This document shows positions 8,630 through 18,259 of a DNA stretch of 64,000 nt, piece after piece. Each line of letters begins with the position of its first letter. The stretch's first letter is position 1. A program made the translations under genes and the position numbers. Source of the DNA: Bifidobacteriaceae bacterium (lineage in GTDB: Bacteria > Actinomycetota > Actinomycetes > Actinomycetales > Bifidobacteriaceae); the NCBI GenBank assembly GCA_022651005.1, contig JALCQD010000002.1, positions 186,001 to 250,000 on the forward strand. Reading direction: 5' to 3'. The notes below the pieces were generated by a model, which worked only from the letters and a program-made list of their open reading frames with translations, was not told the DNA's origin and searched no databases.

Positions 8630-9982
8630 CTACTTCTGTGCGGAAACAGCACAGACAGTTGCCGCGAGGTATTGGTCCGCATAGCCCATGGAGTAGCCCG
8701 TGTCGGGATCCTTGATGACACCGGTTTCGGGATCAACGGTTCCGCCGGTCTTGGGATCTCTCAATGTGCCGTCCGACTCGGTGATCAAGCCGGTTTTCGA
8801 GTTCACTTTGCCCTTGGTGGAGCTTGACTTCTTTTTGGAACTCTTCGTCGTGGAAGTTTGCAGCGCGATGGGCTTGTTCGCCTTCATCTTGGTCCACAGC
8901 GTGGTGGCGCCAGATGCCCATTGGACGCGGTTGGCGTCGACAGGGTACGCCTCTGTTGGCACTGTGCGTGCATAGAGGTTCGACGTGGAGAAGTTACGCA
9001 TGGAGTAAGCCAGGCCCATGAGCGTGTTGACGTTGGCGAGCTGCTCGCTCATCTGGAGGGCGCTCACACCCGTGTGCACCAGCTGGTAGAGCTGATCCGA
9101 GTTGGTGAGGAAGTTCTTGGAAAGCACCTGAGCGATGAGAGCCTTGATGAGATACTGCTGACGCACTGTGCGCATGATGTCAGAGCCATCGCCGATGCCG
9201 TGGCGCAGGCGTGCGTACTGGGTAGCCGTAGTGCCATTGAGATGATGCAGGCCCTTGGTGAGCTTCAGCCCGGTGTAGTTGTCGTTGACGTCTTGTGGAA
9301 TGCAGAGGCTGACGCCGCCAATGGCGTCGATCATCTTCTTGAGTCCCTGGAAATCGGCGACGACAAAGAGGGAGAGGTCCAAGCCCGTGAGACTGGCGAG
9401 TGCCGCCGTGGTGCAGCTCGCGGCCGAGGAGATATCGCCGCCGTAGGTGTAGGCAGCGGAGAAGATGGAATTGAACATCACGGTTCCACGCGATGCCATG
9501 GTGCCCTTGGTGGTTTCACAGCTCGGGGCATTCACCATCGAGTCACGGGGGATGGAAACGAGATTGACGAAGGATCGATCGGCAGAGATCTGCACGATCA
9601 TAGTGGTGTCTGCATTGTGCTCGCCTGCCATGGTGCCGCCGCCGATGGAGGAATTGGTGGAGCCATCACGCGTATCTTGGCCCATGAGCACGATGTTGAT
9701 GGGCTGGCCGCTATTGGGATCCACAATTTCGGTGGATTTTTGTCCTTTTTGAGCGATCGTTTTAACGCCTGTGGATTTAACGGTATTGAAGAAATCGAGG
9801 TAGGACGCGCCAGCGAACGTTGCAACGAACGCGAGGACCGCGGTAATCGCCAGCACAATGCCAGTGCGCACATGGTGCGTATTAACGAAGCCGTTGGAAT
9901 GAAGGGGCTCATTTGAGGAGGTGTGTGCAAGATTGGGCACAGAATCCTTTGCCCGAGAGGGGCGGCGGGCGGGAGATGCCAT
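8630..9982 (-). CDS. LytR-CpsA-Psr (LCP) family cell-wall ligase, paralog
   Basis: This protein has about 450 residues: a short basic N-terminus, one transmembrane helix (about 42-64), an LCP domain and a Lys/Ser-rich C-terminal tail (about 375-450). LCP motifs include DTTMIVQIS, SIPRDSMV, YARLRHGIGDGSDIMRTVRQQ and a conserved GGVSLC. The tail carries short approximate repeats around Asp-Pro-(Lys/Glu/Asp)-Thr-Gly. The start is placed at the ATG at 9982 because GAAGGGA stands seven bases upstream; an in-frame GTG at 10105 would add 41 residues without a good ribosome binding site. It is the upstream member of the tandem LCP pair and is divergent from the WhiB2-like gene. Confidence 0.88.
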   Translation of the reverse strand: MASPARRPSRAKDSVPNLAHTSSNEPLHSNGFVNTHHVRTGIVLAITAVLAFVATFAGASYLDFFNTVKSTGVKTIAQKGQKSTEIVDPNSGQPINIVLMGQDTRDGSTNSSIGGGTMAGEHNADTTMIVQISADRSFVNLVSIPRDSMVNAPSCETTKGTMASRGTVMFNSIFSAAYTYGGDISSAASCTTAALASLTGLDLSLFVVADFQGLKKMIDAIGGVSLCIPQDVNDNYTGLKLTKGLHHLNGTTATQYARLRHGIGDGSDIMRTVRQQYLIKALIAQVLSKNFLTNSDQLYQLVHTGVSALQMSEQLANVNTLMGLAYSMRNFSTSNLYARTVPTEAYPVDANRVQWASGATTLWTKMKANKPIALQTSTTKSSKKKSSSTKGKVNSKTGLITESDGTLRDPKTGGTVDPETGVIKDPDTGYSMGYADQYLAATVCAVSAQK

Positions 9983-10179
9983 CAAATGGTCCCTTCTGTG
10001 GGGAAGACGCAGGTTCTCACGCCGTGCGCTCGATTCCGGATGAATCTGAATGGCAGTATAACCCAGCCATCTCGGTGCACGGACTATCCGAAGGCAATTG
10101 TGCACAGAACCGCCGCCGGCACTCGGTCGCGTTTCATACCACAGAAGTGCCCAAAAAAGTGATTATGACATGTAAGAAT

Positions 10180-10208
10180 TTGACATTCGTGAACAACACA
10201 TGTGTAAT
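10180..10208 (+). promoter_or_regulatory. Sigma-70-type promoter for the whiB2-like gene
   Basis: A consensus -35 hexamer TTGACA at 10180-10185 is separated by 17 bp from TGTAAT at 10203-10208. The hexamers and spacing fit a housekeeping promoter. The seven bases ATGACAT occur both just before (10165 region) and just after (10211 region) this promoter, which could mark a regulator site. Confidence 0.6.
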
Positions 10209-10280
10209 TTATGACATAAGAGCAGAGAGAGCTCGAAGATCCTGTGTGAGAGCAGGAAACCGATTGATTCGGAGAGAGAA

Positions 10281-10586
10281 ATGTGGGATTTGTTCGACGA
10301 CACCTCCTCACCAGGCGCTGCGGAAGAAACCGATGACGCGATGTGGGGACTCTTTGCTGGTCGTGATGATACTTCTTGGCACCATAAGGCTTTGTGTGCC
10401 CAGACTGACCCTGAGGCCTTTTTCCCGGAAAAGGGTGGCTCTGCCGCTGTTGCAAAGGCCATCTGTGCTCAATGTGAAGTACGTGAGCAGTGCCTCAAGT
10501 GGGCCATTGAACAGGATGAACGCTTTGGAATCTGGGGTGGCATGAGCGAACGGGAACGCCGTCGCTACAAGAAGAATCAGGCCTGA
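10281..10586 (+). CDS. whiB2: WhiB-family iron-sulfur regulator, WhiB2/WhmD-like
   Basis: The 101-residue protein has cysteines at 39, 62, 65 and 71, the WhiB pattern for a [4Fe-4S] cluster. GIWGG lies at 83-87 and a basic end (RERRRYKKNQ) follows. WhiB2/WhmD proteins are tied to septation and cell division in mycobacteria and streptomycetes. The placement beside LCP, glycosyltransferase and secreted-protein genes is the usual WhiB2 neighbourhood, which supports the subgroup call. The ATG at 10281 follows GGAGAGAG. The acidic N-terminal 30 residues are longer than in WhiB1. The next gene starts about 90 bases downstream on the same strand. Confidence 0.9.
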   Translation: MWDLFDDTSSPGAAEETDDAMWGLFAGRDDTSWHHKALCAQTDPEAFFPEKGGSAAVAKAICAQCEVREQCLKWAIEQDERFGIWGGMSERERRRYKKNQA

Positions 10587-10676
10587 AACAACGCTACACG
10601 AGTGAAATACTCGCACATATGACGGCTAAGTAACTGTCATTCCCCGTCTCTTTCCTAAAGTGGAAGGGTGAATCCG

Positions 10677-13600
10677 GTGAATGAGAAGAACCCCAAGAGT
10701 CCTGTCACGCTTCGTAGTGTGCTCGCGGAAAGCGTTGCCGCAGTGGCACGCACACCCCGTCAGGTGAACGCGGGTGTCGCCGCTGTCATCACGGTTGAAT
10801 CCGATCTTGCGTACTTGCCGCGCACTCTTGACGCCGTTTTGTCGCAGACGGTGCTTCCGGCGGTTCTCATCATCGCCGATAGCTCCTCAAATGCCGCTGA
10901 AAAGGGGAGCGCTGCCTATACTGAACGCCTTTCGGTGCCGGTGCGCGGGGCCGCGCGGAATAATGACAGGCGGCCCGTTGAACTGCCAATTGAAATTTGC
11001 GTTGTGCCGACGCCGCATGCGACGAGCTTTGGCGATGCCGTTGGCGCTGCCATCTCCGGTGGAACGCTGCGTTCGACCACGTCGTTGCTGTGGCTGTTGC
11101 ACGATGATTCGCGTCCCGTGTCGGAGCACAGTCTCGAGATGCTGCTGGAGGCAGACCGTAATTCTCCCGGCGCCAAACTGATTGGTGCAAAGCAGGTGGA
11201 ATGGGACGACACGAGTGCCCTGCAAAATGTTGGCTACTACATCACCGGGAATCATCAAAGGGCCAACCTCAGCGTGGACGGTGAGGAAGACCAAGACCAA
11301 TACAACGACCGTCAGGATGTCTTCGGGGTGAGCCTCGCAGGCTCCCTTGTGTCTTTGTCGACGTGGATGAATCTTTCGGGAACTGATGCCTGGTACGGAA
11401 CCTTTGGAGAAGGCCTTGATTTTGCTCGGCGCGTCTATCTGTCTGGAGGGCGTGTGGTGGTGGCGCCTCGTGTGGTGGTGGCGCATCGAAGAGCGCGCCT
11501 CAGCGGTGTGCGAACTCGTGAGGGCCGTCCCATTGAGGCTGACGGGCCACGCAGCGCCTATTCCGAGGCGGTGACGGCTCGCGACAAGTTTGCTTCGAGT
11601 GAAGTGCCCGTCTGGGAGAAGCCCTTCCTCTGGATATGGCACGTACTCACAGGATTGGGAAGATTCGTGATGAATCTTTTCGCCAAAAAGCCGTACGAAG
11701 CCGTGTGCGAGCTTGTGGCACCGTGGCGTTCCCTTGTGCGCACGCCTCAATCTCTGGCAGCTCACATGCGGTTGCGCTCGTTCCCTCGAGGCGATCGCGC
11801 TCGCTTCTCCTCGCTTGTGACAAGCCGCGCTCAGCTTACGGAATGGCGTGCTCGTCGTAAGGTCTTTGCCGCTCAACGCAACCGCGTCGTCTTCGGACCG
11901 TTGGCGGTGGAACACTTTCGCAGTCTGAGGAGACGGCGGACGGCGTGGATTCTTCTGCTTGTTCTTTTAGGCGTGGGCATGAGTATGGCCATGAGCTGGC
12001 AGCAGCTGGGAGGCATTTTCTCCGGGCTGTCGCTCTATTCGTCAATTTTGGCGCCGAGCGCTGCGGGATACGCGACTTTGGTCAAAACCGCTACTACCAT
12101 GTGGAGCTTTTCCTCGGGCTTGGGAACAGCCGCGGCGCCCTTGCCCTTCGGCTTGGTGCTTGTGGTGCTCTCTGTCCTCACCGGAGGTCATGTGAGTCTT
12201 GCAATCTCCTTGTTCTTCCTGTGCGCTCCCGCACTTGGCATGGTGAGTTTTTGGGCGCTGGCGGGTGTGGTAACGCGCTCCAACCCCTTGCGTTTCGCCT
12301 CCTCTCTTCTCTGGGGAGTCTTGCCGGGAGTGCTCGGGCTGTATCAAACTGCGAATCTGCCCATGCTTGTGGTCTTTGTTTTTCTTCCGCTGAGCTTCTT
12401 CTTCGTGTTTCGCGCCGTGGGAATGTATGCTGTTGACGCGCCTCGCCGCGCTTATTCATCCATTCAGGCTGCGGCTCTTGCGGGCCTGTCCATGACTTTT
12501 GTGGCGTTGAGTGAGCCGCAGCTAGTAGTGCCCTTCTTCCTCATTTTTGCCGTGTTCCTCGTGATAGTGCGCACGCATCGGGCCATGCTGCTTCTCATGC
12601 CGTTGCCTTCGATTATTGCGCTCATGCCCACTTTCTTCAGTGTGCTATTGCACGTACGAGAAGGCTTGTGGCGTCAGGTTTTCGCCGATGCCACAACGCC
12701 GGATGTCACGCTATCCGGAAGTCCCAGTGCGCAGAGTTTCCTCAGCAGGTTCGGCTCGTTGTTCTCCTCTGCCTTCGGAGTCTCCTCTGGTGCGTCGAAG
12801 GTACTCGCTGCAATTGTGGCGTGTGGAATACTCATTGCGGTTGCCTGTGCTGTTATAGCGTTGTTTATACCCAGCGGATTGCGCATGTCGCGCATGGCGT
12901 GGACAGTGGCAGCGGCCGGCGCTGTGCTCGGTTTCATTGCGCCGCGCGTGGCGATCGGCCTCGATTCCGACGTGAGTGTTGCAGCTTCTATTCTTCCCGC
13001 AGCGAGTTTCCTTTCGCTGGGAGTGCTGATGGCGGCATGTGCAGTGACCGGTCGCAACGATGGTGCCTTCTCGGTGAGCGTCAAAGAAATCGCTGATCAT
13101 CGTTCCCACGCTGGCATGCGTTTTGCCAAGGTGAGCCGCCCGTTGCTTGCGGTGGTGATGACGTTATCCGCTGCTGCAGGCGTCGGCATGGTCGGTGCTA
13201 CGTGGACTAGCCACTCCACTGTGGGGGTTATGTCGAGCGAGGGATTGCCAATCATTGCCTCCGAGGACCTTGCGGAGAATGATGGTGCACGTGTCCTCGG
13301 CTTGTATGCAGACACGTCAAATCATATTGATTATTCAGTGATGAGAACTCCGGCAGGGGATCTCATTGATGCAAATGCCACCACGCAGGTGGCCGACATG
13401 CTTGCTACCGGGGATGCCAGCAAGGGTACTGAAGCGCAACTCCGTGCCATTGCAGCAAAACTCTTGGCGTCCAATGACAATGCCTCCATCGCCTCATTGG
13501 CGAAGCTCGGTTTCTCCGGAATCTATATTCCTGCGTCCACTTCCACTCCGCGCAGCAATTTGGCGGCGCATGTGACAGCCTCGGACGGCACCGAACAAGT

Positions 13601-13802
13601 GGTGGACAACTCGTCGGGACTCTACGTTCGCCTTACCGGCGTCGAACAGGGCACGCAGCACATTGCAACGGCAGGGGAGATGGCTTCGTATTCCGACCCG
13701 CTACGCAAGGTATGGCTCGTACTGCTTGGGGTGGTTACACTTGCGTATCTCATCGTTGCCATTCCGAGAAGCCGCACGTTTGTCCAGGAGGAAGATCGAT
13801 GA
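10677..13802 (+). CDS. Large membrane-bound family 2 glycosyltransferase
   Basis: A protein of about 1040 residues. The N-terminal third is a GT2 domain: a start resembling VAAVITVESDLAYLPRTLDA, and an acidic LLHDDSRP near residue 142 that would bind the metal-nucleotide sugar. About ten or more transmembrane segments follow (roughly 425-820), then an extracytoplasmic C-terminal part and a last helix near 1010-1030. It should glycosylate a cell-envelope polymer, but the acceptor is unknown. The start at GTG 10677 is preferred because GGAAGGG lies eight bases before it; GTG 10668 is also possible. The stop overlaps the next start in ATGA, so the two are translationally coupled. An 18-bp tandem duplication (11451-11486) encodes VVVAPRVVVAHRR. 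Confidence 0.85.
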   Translation: MNEKNPKSPVTLRSVLAESVAAVARTPRQVNAGVAAVITVESDLAYLPRTLDAVLSQTVLPAVLIIADSSSNAAEKGSAAYTERLSVPVRGAARNNDRRPVELPIEICVVPTPHATSFGDAVGAAISGGTLRSTTSLLWLLHDDSRPVSEHSLEMLLEADRNSPGAKLIGAKQVEWDDTSALQNVGYYITGNHQRANLSVDGEEDQDQYNDRQDVFGVSLAGSLVSLSTWMNLSGTDAWYGTFGEGLDFARRVYLSGGRVVVAPRVVVAHRRARLSGVRTREGRPIEADGPRSAYSEAVTARDKFASSEVPVWEKPFLWIWHVLTGLGRFVMNLFAKKPYEAVCELVAPWRSLVRTPQSLAAHMRLRSFPRGDRARFSSLVTSRAQLTEWRARRKVFAAQRNRVVFGPLAVEHFRSLRRRRTAWILLLVLLGVGMSMAMSWQQLGGIFSGLSLYSSILAPSAAGYATLVKTATTMWSFSSGLGTAAAPLPFGLVLVVLSVLTGGHVSLAISLFFLCAPALGMVSFWALAGVVTRSNPLRFASSLLWGVLPGVLGLYQTANLPMLVVFVFLPLSFFFVFRAVGMYAVDAPRRAYSSIQAAALAGLSMTFVALSEPQLVVPFFLIFAVFLVIVRTHRAMLLLMPLPSIIALMPTFFSVLLHVREGLWRQVFADATTPDVTLSGSPSAQSFLSRFGSLFSSAFGVSSGASKVLAAIVACGILIAVACAVIALFIPSGLRMSRMAWTVAAAGAVLGFIAPRVAIGLDSDVSVAASILPAASFLSLGVLMAACAVTGRNDGAFSVSVKEIADHRSHAGMRFAKVSRPLLAVVMTLSAAAGVGMVGATWTSHSTVGVMSSEGLPIIASEDLAENDGARVLGLYADTSNHIDYSVMRTPAGDLIDANATTQVADMLATGDASKGTEAQLRAIAAKLLASNDNASIASLAKLGFSGIYIPASTSTPRSNLAAHVTASDGTEQVVDNSSGLYVRLTGVEQGTQHIATAGEMASYSDPLRKVWLVLLGVVTLAYLIVAIPRSRTFVQEEDR

Positions 13803-15424
13803 AACGGACACAAGAGACGCGAACGACGAAAAAGACCAACGCACAGAAAGCTGCATCCCCATCAGCAGCCACTGTCACTCCGGGTCGGCGTGCTGCACTT
13901 TGGGGAGTGTCCGTGGTGAGCGGTCTCGCCGTTGTGGCCCTGACTGCCTTCGGCTTGGTGGGCTCAGGCGTACTCCCCGTAAAAGATTCTGTGGGCGGCG
14001 AGGCCGCAGCTGCCGCAACGCAGCGCGTGAGTCAGACATTGTTGACGGATTACTGCCCTTCGCGCGTTGGTCTCAGCGATCAGGAAGCGTATGGAGATTC
14101 TCAGTTCTCGGTGTCGCAGGGCAATCTCTCTTCGGCATCTCGTTTCGCAGCTGTGGGCTCCGTGTATGGATCCACCGTGAATTCGGTAGCGGGTACAAAA
14201 CTGGCGGATCTCGTCTCTGGTGACGACTCACTCGCGTTAGGCGGGCAAAAGGCAGAGGAATCCACCATCTTTAATTCCACATTGCTCAGCGCCGATGCGG
14301 GTACGGGAGCCGTGGGAACGGTAGCGTCATGGGCAAGCAAAGGGGACGTGCAGGGTATCGCCGCCACGGCATGTTCTTCCGCGCAGCTGACGTCGCATTT
14401 TGTGGTGCCTCAGACAACGACCGGTACAACAAACACACTCGTTGTGGCGAACACCTCCGACAAACCCACAAGCGTTGACGTCGCGCTGCGGGGAACCACC
14501 ACGAACAAGGCTCTTGCTGCTAGCACGAGCACCGCTATCACCGTGGGTGCCCACGGCGAGAAGACTTTCGATCTCAGCGCTGCGGCACCCAATCAAAAGG
14601 GTTTGTTCGTAACGGTGTCCAGCAAAGTGGTTCCCGTATTCTCCACTGTTAAGGTGACGGCTGCCGAGGGTCTCACGTCAAAAGGCGTTGACTATGTTCC
14701 CCAGGCTCAGGCACAACGCCTCGGATCGAGCGAAGCGTCATCAGCTACTGCATCGGCCGTACTCGCCGGAGTATCGGAGCACCAGAACGTGACGTTACGT
14801 CTGTATTCGGCGGCGGATCAGACTCTTTCCGTGACGTGGCTTGGGTCGAAGGGAGAGCGGAACGCAACGAATGCCTCCGTTGAAGCAGGGAAGGTGACGG
14901 CCCTCGATCTTGGCTCTGTTCCTTCAAATGCGACGGCTCTTGCCGTGACATCGAAGGAGGCCTCTGCTGGTGTCGTGTATGTCTCGGCCACTGCCACGAC
15001 GTCGGGTAACGGGCAGCAAGATTTCTCGGTGCTGTCGTCGCAGCAGGCGGTACAGCATAGTGGGCTCACAGTTCCCGACGGTGTGTCAGCGAGCCTCGTG
15101 CTTGCCAATCCGTCCGACACGGATCAGAAGGTCACTCTTGAGGGAATGGATGGCAACGGTGCGGTGGCAAAGACAGTTGTGAAGACGATTGCTGCGCACA
15201 GTGCCCTGCGTGTGACAATGTCGTCGCTGGGGAACGCCAGAACAGCAGTGATGACAGCGGATTCCGATGGCACCTCCGGATCGCATGCGGTCACATTGGG
15301 GGCGCAGATGAGCGCTGATGCGATGGGTTCCACCGCACAGGCCTCTGTGGTGGAGGCAACGAGTCTCATGCCGCAAACCGCCGAGGTCAGTGCCACGCGA
15401 TCGCTCATGGTGAGTGTCGAATAG
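13799..15424 (+). CDS. Secreted/membrane-anchored protein, DUF5719-like
   Basis: The 541-residue protein has a basic, Thr/Lys-rich N-terminus, one hydrophobic helix (about 31-54) and a long Ser/Thr/Ala/Val-rich extracytoplasmic part, with no catalytic motif seen. Repeated beta-rich stretches of the type LVVANTSDKPTSVDV and LVLANPSDTDQKVTL suggest two or more Ig-like modules. From memory this corresponds to DUF5719, a family regularly found behind the large GT2 gene in actinobacteria. The ATG at 13799 overlaps the stop of the GT2 gene by four bases, with AGGAGGAAG in front, so the two proteins are made together and probably work together at the envelope. The function remains unknown. Confidence 0.75.
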   Translation: MKRTQETRTTKKTNAQKAASPSAATVTPGRRAALWGVSVVSGLAVVALTAFGLVGSGVLPVKDSVGGEAAAAATQRVSQTLLTDYCPSRVGLSDQEAYGDSQFSVSQGNLSSASRFAAVGSVYGSTVNSVAGTKLADLVSGDDSLALGGQKAEESTIFNSTLLSADAGTGAVGTVASWASKGDVQGIAATACSSAQLTSHFVVPQTTTGTTNTLVVANTSDKPTSVDVALRGTTTNKALAASTSTAITVGAHGEKTFDLSAAAPNQKGLFVTVSSKVVPVFSTVKVTAAEGLTSKGVDYVPQAQAQRLGSSEASSATASAVLAGVSEHQNVTLRLYSAADQTLSVTWLGSKGERNATNASVEAGKVTALDLGSVPSNATALAVTSKEASAGVVYVSATATTSGNGQQDFSVLSSQQAVQHSGLTVPDGVSASLVLANPSDTDQKVTLEGMDGNGAVAKTVVKTIAAHSALRVTMSSLGNARTAVMTADSDGTSGSHAVTLGAQMSADAMGSTAQASVVEATSLMPQTAEVSATRSLMVSVE

Positions 15425-15438
15425 GCCTTTTACTTGCT

Positions 15439-15906
15439 TTACTTGCCCCAGTCAGGGTCGATGTCTTCAGGGTGCTTGCCGCTGAGGTCTGCGAAGCGGG
15501 CCACCAATTCGTCGCGGATGAGCAGCTGGAGATCCAAAGTATCTCGGGACAGTGTCTCAATGGGCCTTCTATAGAGCACGATGCGCGCCTGCTGATCGTG
15601 TTCTGCCGGGAAAGCGCGTGAGCGTGTAACAGTGTGTTCTTCCCAGGGCAGGGGATCCGATGGCGGGACGTCTTCCACCGCGCATTGAATCGATTCCACG
15701 AGCTCCGGCCAGGCTTGGTGCAATCTCTTGAGCTGTGCCACAACGGCGCCGTCGAATTGACCGGCCTTAGTGCGATACCGGGGGATACGTGCTCCAAAGA
15801 GCGGTTGACGCAACCCTCGTCCATGAGAATCTCTGTACACGGGGCGTTCCCATGGCAGTGGCTGCTGGGGATGGTCCGGAACATGCGGCTGATGCGTGAG
15901 ACTCAT
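15439..15906 (-). CDS. Metallopeptidase-family (zincin-like) protein without HExxH
   Basis: The 155-residue protein resembles the small metallopeptidase-like family that sits beside whiB2 in mycobacteria (Rv3259 type). The conserved part is ARIVLYRRPIETLSRD followed by LQLLIRDELVARFADLSG and PEDIDPDWGK. In the wider family the helix carries a zinc-binding HExxH; here the same place reads RDELVARFA, so both metal-binding His residues are absent and protease activity is not expected. The start at ATG 15906 is chosen because conservation begins there; its ribosome binding site is weak. It is convergent with the DUF5719-like gene (14 bases apart) and divergent from comF. Confidence 0.75.
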   Translation of the reverse strand: MSLTHQPHVPDHPQQPLPWERPVYRDSHGRGLRQPLFGARIPRYRTKAGQFDGAVVAQLKRLHQAWPELVESIQCAVEDVPPSDPLPWEEHTVTRSRAFPAEHDQQARIVLYRRPIETLSRDTLDLQLLIRDELVARFADLSGKHPEDIDPDWGK

Positions 15907-16029
15907 GAGTCCGAGAGTAGCGCGCGAGAAAGATAATCCTTGGCTTTGCATCGGAATTGGAACGCAGAGTTTTCCACAGAGGTCCGTTGAGCTTCTCTTT
16001 TGGGAGGTCTTCTGCTGGAATTCGTCTAT

Positions 16030-16776
16030 ATGAAGGAACGATTTCGGCGTAGCGCGGGGGCGTGGGGATGGTGTCTTCTCAGCGTGCTCTTTCCGCGAGG
16101 GTGTGCTGGTTGCTCCGCTGCGGATGAGATCCTTTGCCATCAGTGCTCTCGGTTGTTTGACCACACTGTGATGCGTGTGATGCCTCGCAAACTCATCTCT
16201 AATGGTGCGATTTATTCGTGCGGACAGTATTCGGGCAGAGTGCGGCATGTGATTCTCCAGTGGAAGGATCACTCGGATGTAGAAGTGGGCGCTGCATTGT
16301 CTCTTCATCTCGCGTCCTTGGTTCAGCGTGTGGCGACGCGTGACGTTGTGTTCAGGGAGGCCATAGGGGAAAACGCGATAAGAACACGTGTGATTGCAGT
16401 GATTCCAGCGCCATCTTCCGCAAAGTCACGTGCGCGAAGGGGACGGCTGCAGACTCACGAATTGGCCTGTGCGGTGGCGGAGGTTCTTCGCGATGAGGGC
16501 ATCAATGTGAGAGTTATTGAGGGATTAGCGATGTCTCGTGTGCGTGGGAAAGCGGTTCAGACGCATGGAGTTCGTTCTCGCCAGATGCGCTCCCACGGAG
16601 GCATGAGCGTGGCCACACATAGGTTTCCTGCAGAATGCTGTGACGCCGTGATTGTGGATGACATCTGCACTACTGGTTCCACGCTCTTGAGCTGCGCGCG
16701 GGCGTTGCATGAGGAAGGCATTCGTACGGTGGCTGCCTTTAGTCTCGCCTCCGTTCCTGACGACGCAGATGAGTGA
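16030..16776 (+). CDS. comF: ComF family phosphoribosyltransferase-like protein
   Basis: About 248 residues. An N-terminal zinc finger is formed by two CxxC pairs, CAGC and CHQC (about residues 25-43). The C-terminal PRTase-type domain holds the PRPP motif VIVDDICTTGSTL (about 207-219). ComFC/GntX proteins take part in DNA uptake or phosphorelated metabolism in other bacteria; the exact role in actinobacteria is unsettled. The ATG at 16030 is a plausible start; a TTG at 16000 would add ten residues. The motif RVRGKAVQTHGVRSRQMR is typical of the family. It is convergent with umuC (39 bases between stops). Confidence 0.82.
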   Translation: MKERFRRSAGAWGWCLLSVLFPRGCAGCSAADEILCHQCSRLFDHTVMRVMPRKLISNGAIYSCGQYSGRVRHVILQWKDHSDVEVGAALSLHLASLVQRVATRDVVFREAIGENAIRTRVIAVIPAPSSAKSRARRGRLQTHELACAVAEVLRDEGINVRVIEGLAMSRVRGKAVQTHGVRSRQMRSHGGMSVATHRFPAECCDAVIVDDICTTGSTLLSCARALHEEGIRTVAAFSLASVPDDADE

Positions 16777-16815
16777 CTGCTGCGAGACGACTGGAGTTTT
16801 GGGCATACGGGTCGT

Positions 16816-18246
16816 CTATTTCGCCGTGACGACGGGCATTTCATCCCATCTAGTGGTGCACCGTGGCGATAGCATCTCGCGGCGCATTGACCAATCAGCG
16901 CCGGTCTCTTCGTTCTTGCGTCCACTGCCACGGATACCTCCATAACCGAGGCCAAGGGAATATTGACCGAATCGAGCAGTTGCCGTATCGAGGATGCTGC
17001 CAATGTTGTGCGTGTCTCGACGAGCCTCAAACCCCTCCAAAGGGTGGTATGAGCGGGATTCCACGAGTCCGGAGAGAATGACGCCAGCGCGGATGTAATG
17101 GGTTCGAGGATTCACTTTGCTGACGAGTTGTTCATTGATGACCTTCATGAGCACAAGAGGATCGTCTGTGGGGGATTCAAGTTGTGCTGTCGCGTAAGGC
17201 ATAGAGGTTTCTCCCTGAGTGGAGGCGTAGGGAGAAACTCCGCAGAAGATACCAACAGTGCTGGCGAGACATCCCTGGCGCCGTAGGCGGCGGCACGCGT
17301 TCTGAACGTATACCGACAGTGCTTGACGAATTTCCGTATGTCCAACGACTGGACGAGAAAACATGCGTGAGCAGAGAATTTGCTGTTTCCTGAAACCGTC
17401 AAGCGCGTTGGAGGCGTCCTCGACGCAGGGGATTCCCCGGAGCTCGAGAACGGTGCGTTGAAGAAGCACTGAGAATTTACGACGGATGGCAATAGGGTCT
17501 GCGTCGCGAAGATCCCGTGCCGTGAGTATCCCTCTGGCGACGAGCTTGCGCATGAGACGTCGACCCACGCCCCACACGTCATCGACGGGAGTTTGGGCGA
17601 GAATCTCGTCATGCACGTCATCGGGAAGCTGATCCCATGCGCACACGCCGTTGAATCCGTTGTCATGTTTGGCCCAATGATTTGTGATCTTCGCCAGAGT
17701 CTTCGTGGGCGCAATGCCGACAGACACGGGGATTCCCACACCTTGCAGAACCGCTGCGCGCATGGAACGACTGATGGTGAGAATATCCTCAATGGGTTTG
17801 ACGGAATGCAAGAAGCATTCATCGATGGAATACACTTCTTGATGCTCGAAGTAATGGTGCATCACATGCATCATGCGTGCAGACAAGCTGCCGTAAAGCT
17901 CATAGTTGGAACTGCGAGCCACCACACCACGCTCGGAGGCCATCTCTCGGACTTGATACCACGGAACGCCCATCGGAATGATGGGTTTGGCTTCTGCGCT
18001 GCGTGCCACCACGCATCCATCATTGTTGGAAAGCACCACGAGGGGAACCCCGATGAGTGTGGGATCAAAGACGCGCTCGCATGCCGCAAAAAAGCTATTG
18101 GCATCTGCAAGAATGATGCTTCCGCTCGTGCGTGTGGCAGCAGGTTTCTGATCGTGTGGCGGCAATGTGATTGACTTGCGCGATGGTGTGAAGAGGGGAG
18201 AGGCCTCCCACGAGGTGATATGGCCGAAGGTCTGTGAAACATCCAT
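16816..18246 (-). CDS. umuC: Y-family DNA polymerase UmuC (Pol V catalytic subunit)
   Basis: The 476-residue protein carries the Y-family polymerase signatures: SIILADANSFFAACERVF with the first catalytic Asp, LSNNDGCVVARS, and the second catalytic site VYSIDECFLH. The helix-hairpin-helix part near 230-270 and the little-finger region follow, and the C-terminal UmuC-specific region is present. It performs error-prone translesion synthesis as part of the SOS response. The start at ATG 18246 is set by AAGGAGG nine bases upstream, inside the end of umuD. umuD lies 13 bases upstream, so the two form an operon controlled by the LexA box at 18741. Confidence 0.93.
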   Translation of the reverse strand: MDVSQTFGHITSWEASPLFTPSRKSITLPPHDQKPAATRTSGSIILADANSFFAACERVFDPTLIGVPLVVLSNNDGCVVARSAEAKPIIPMGVPWYQVREMASERGVVARSSNYELYGSLSARMMHVMHHYFEHQEVYSIDECFLHSVKPIEDILTISRSMRAAVLQGVGIPVSVGIAPTKTLAKITNHWAKHDNGFNGVCAWDQLPDDVHDEILAQTPVDDVWGVGRRLMRKLVARGILTARDLRDADPIAIRRKFSVLLQRTVLELRGIPCVEDASNALDGFRKQQILCSRMFSRPVVGHTEIRQALSVYVQNACRRLRRQGCLASTVGIFCGVSPYASTQGETSMPYATAQLESPTDDPLVLMKVINEQLVSKVNPRTHYIRAGVILSGLVESRSYHPLEGFEARRDTHNIGSILDTATARFGQYSLGLGYGGIRGSGRKNEETGADWSMRREMLSPRCTTRWDEMPVVTAK

Positions 18247-18259
18247 ATGACGAACCTCC

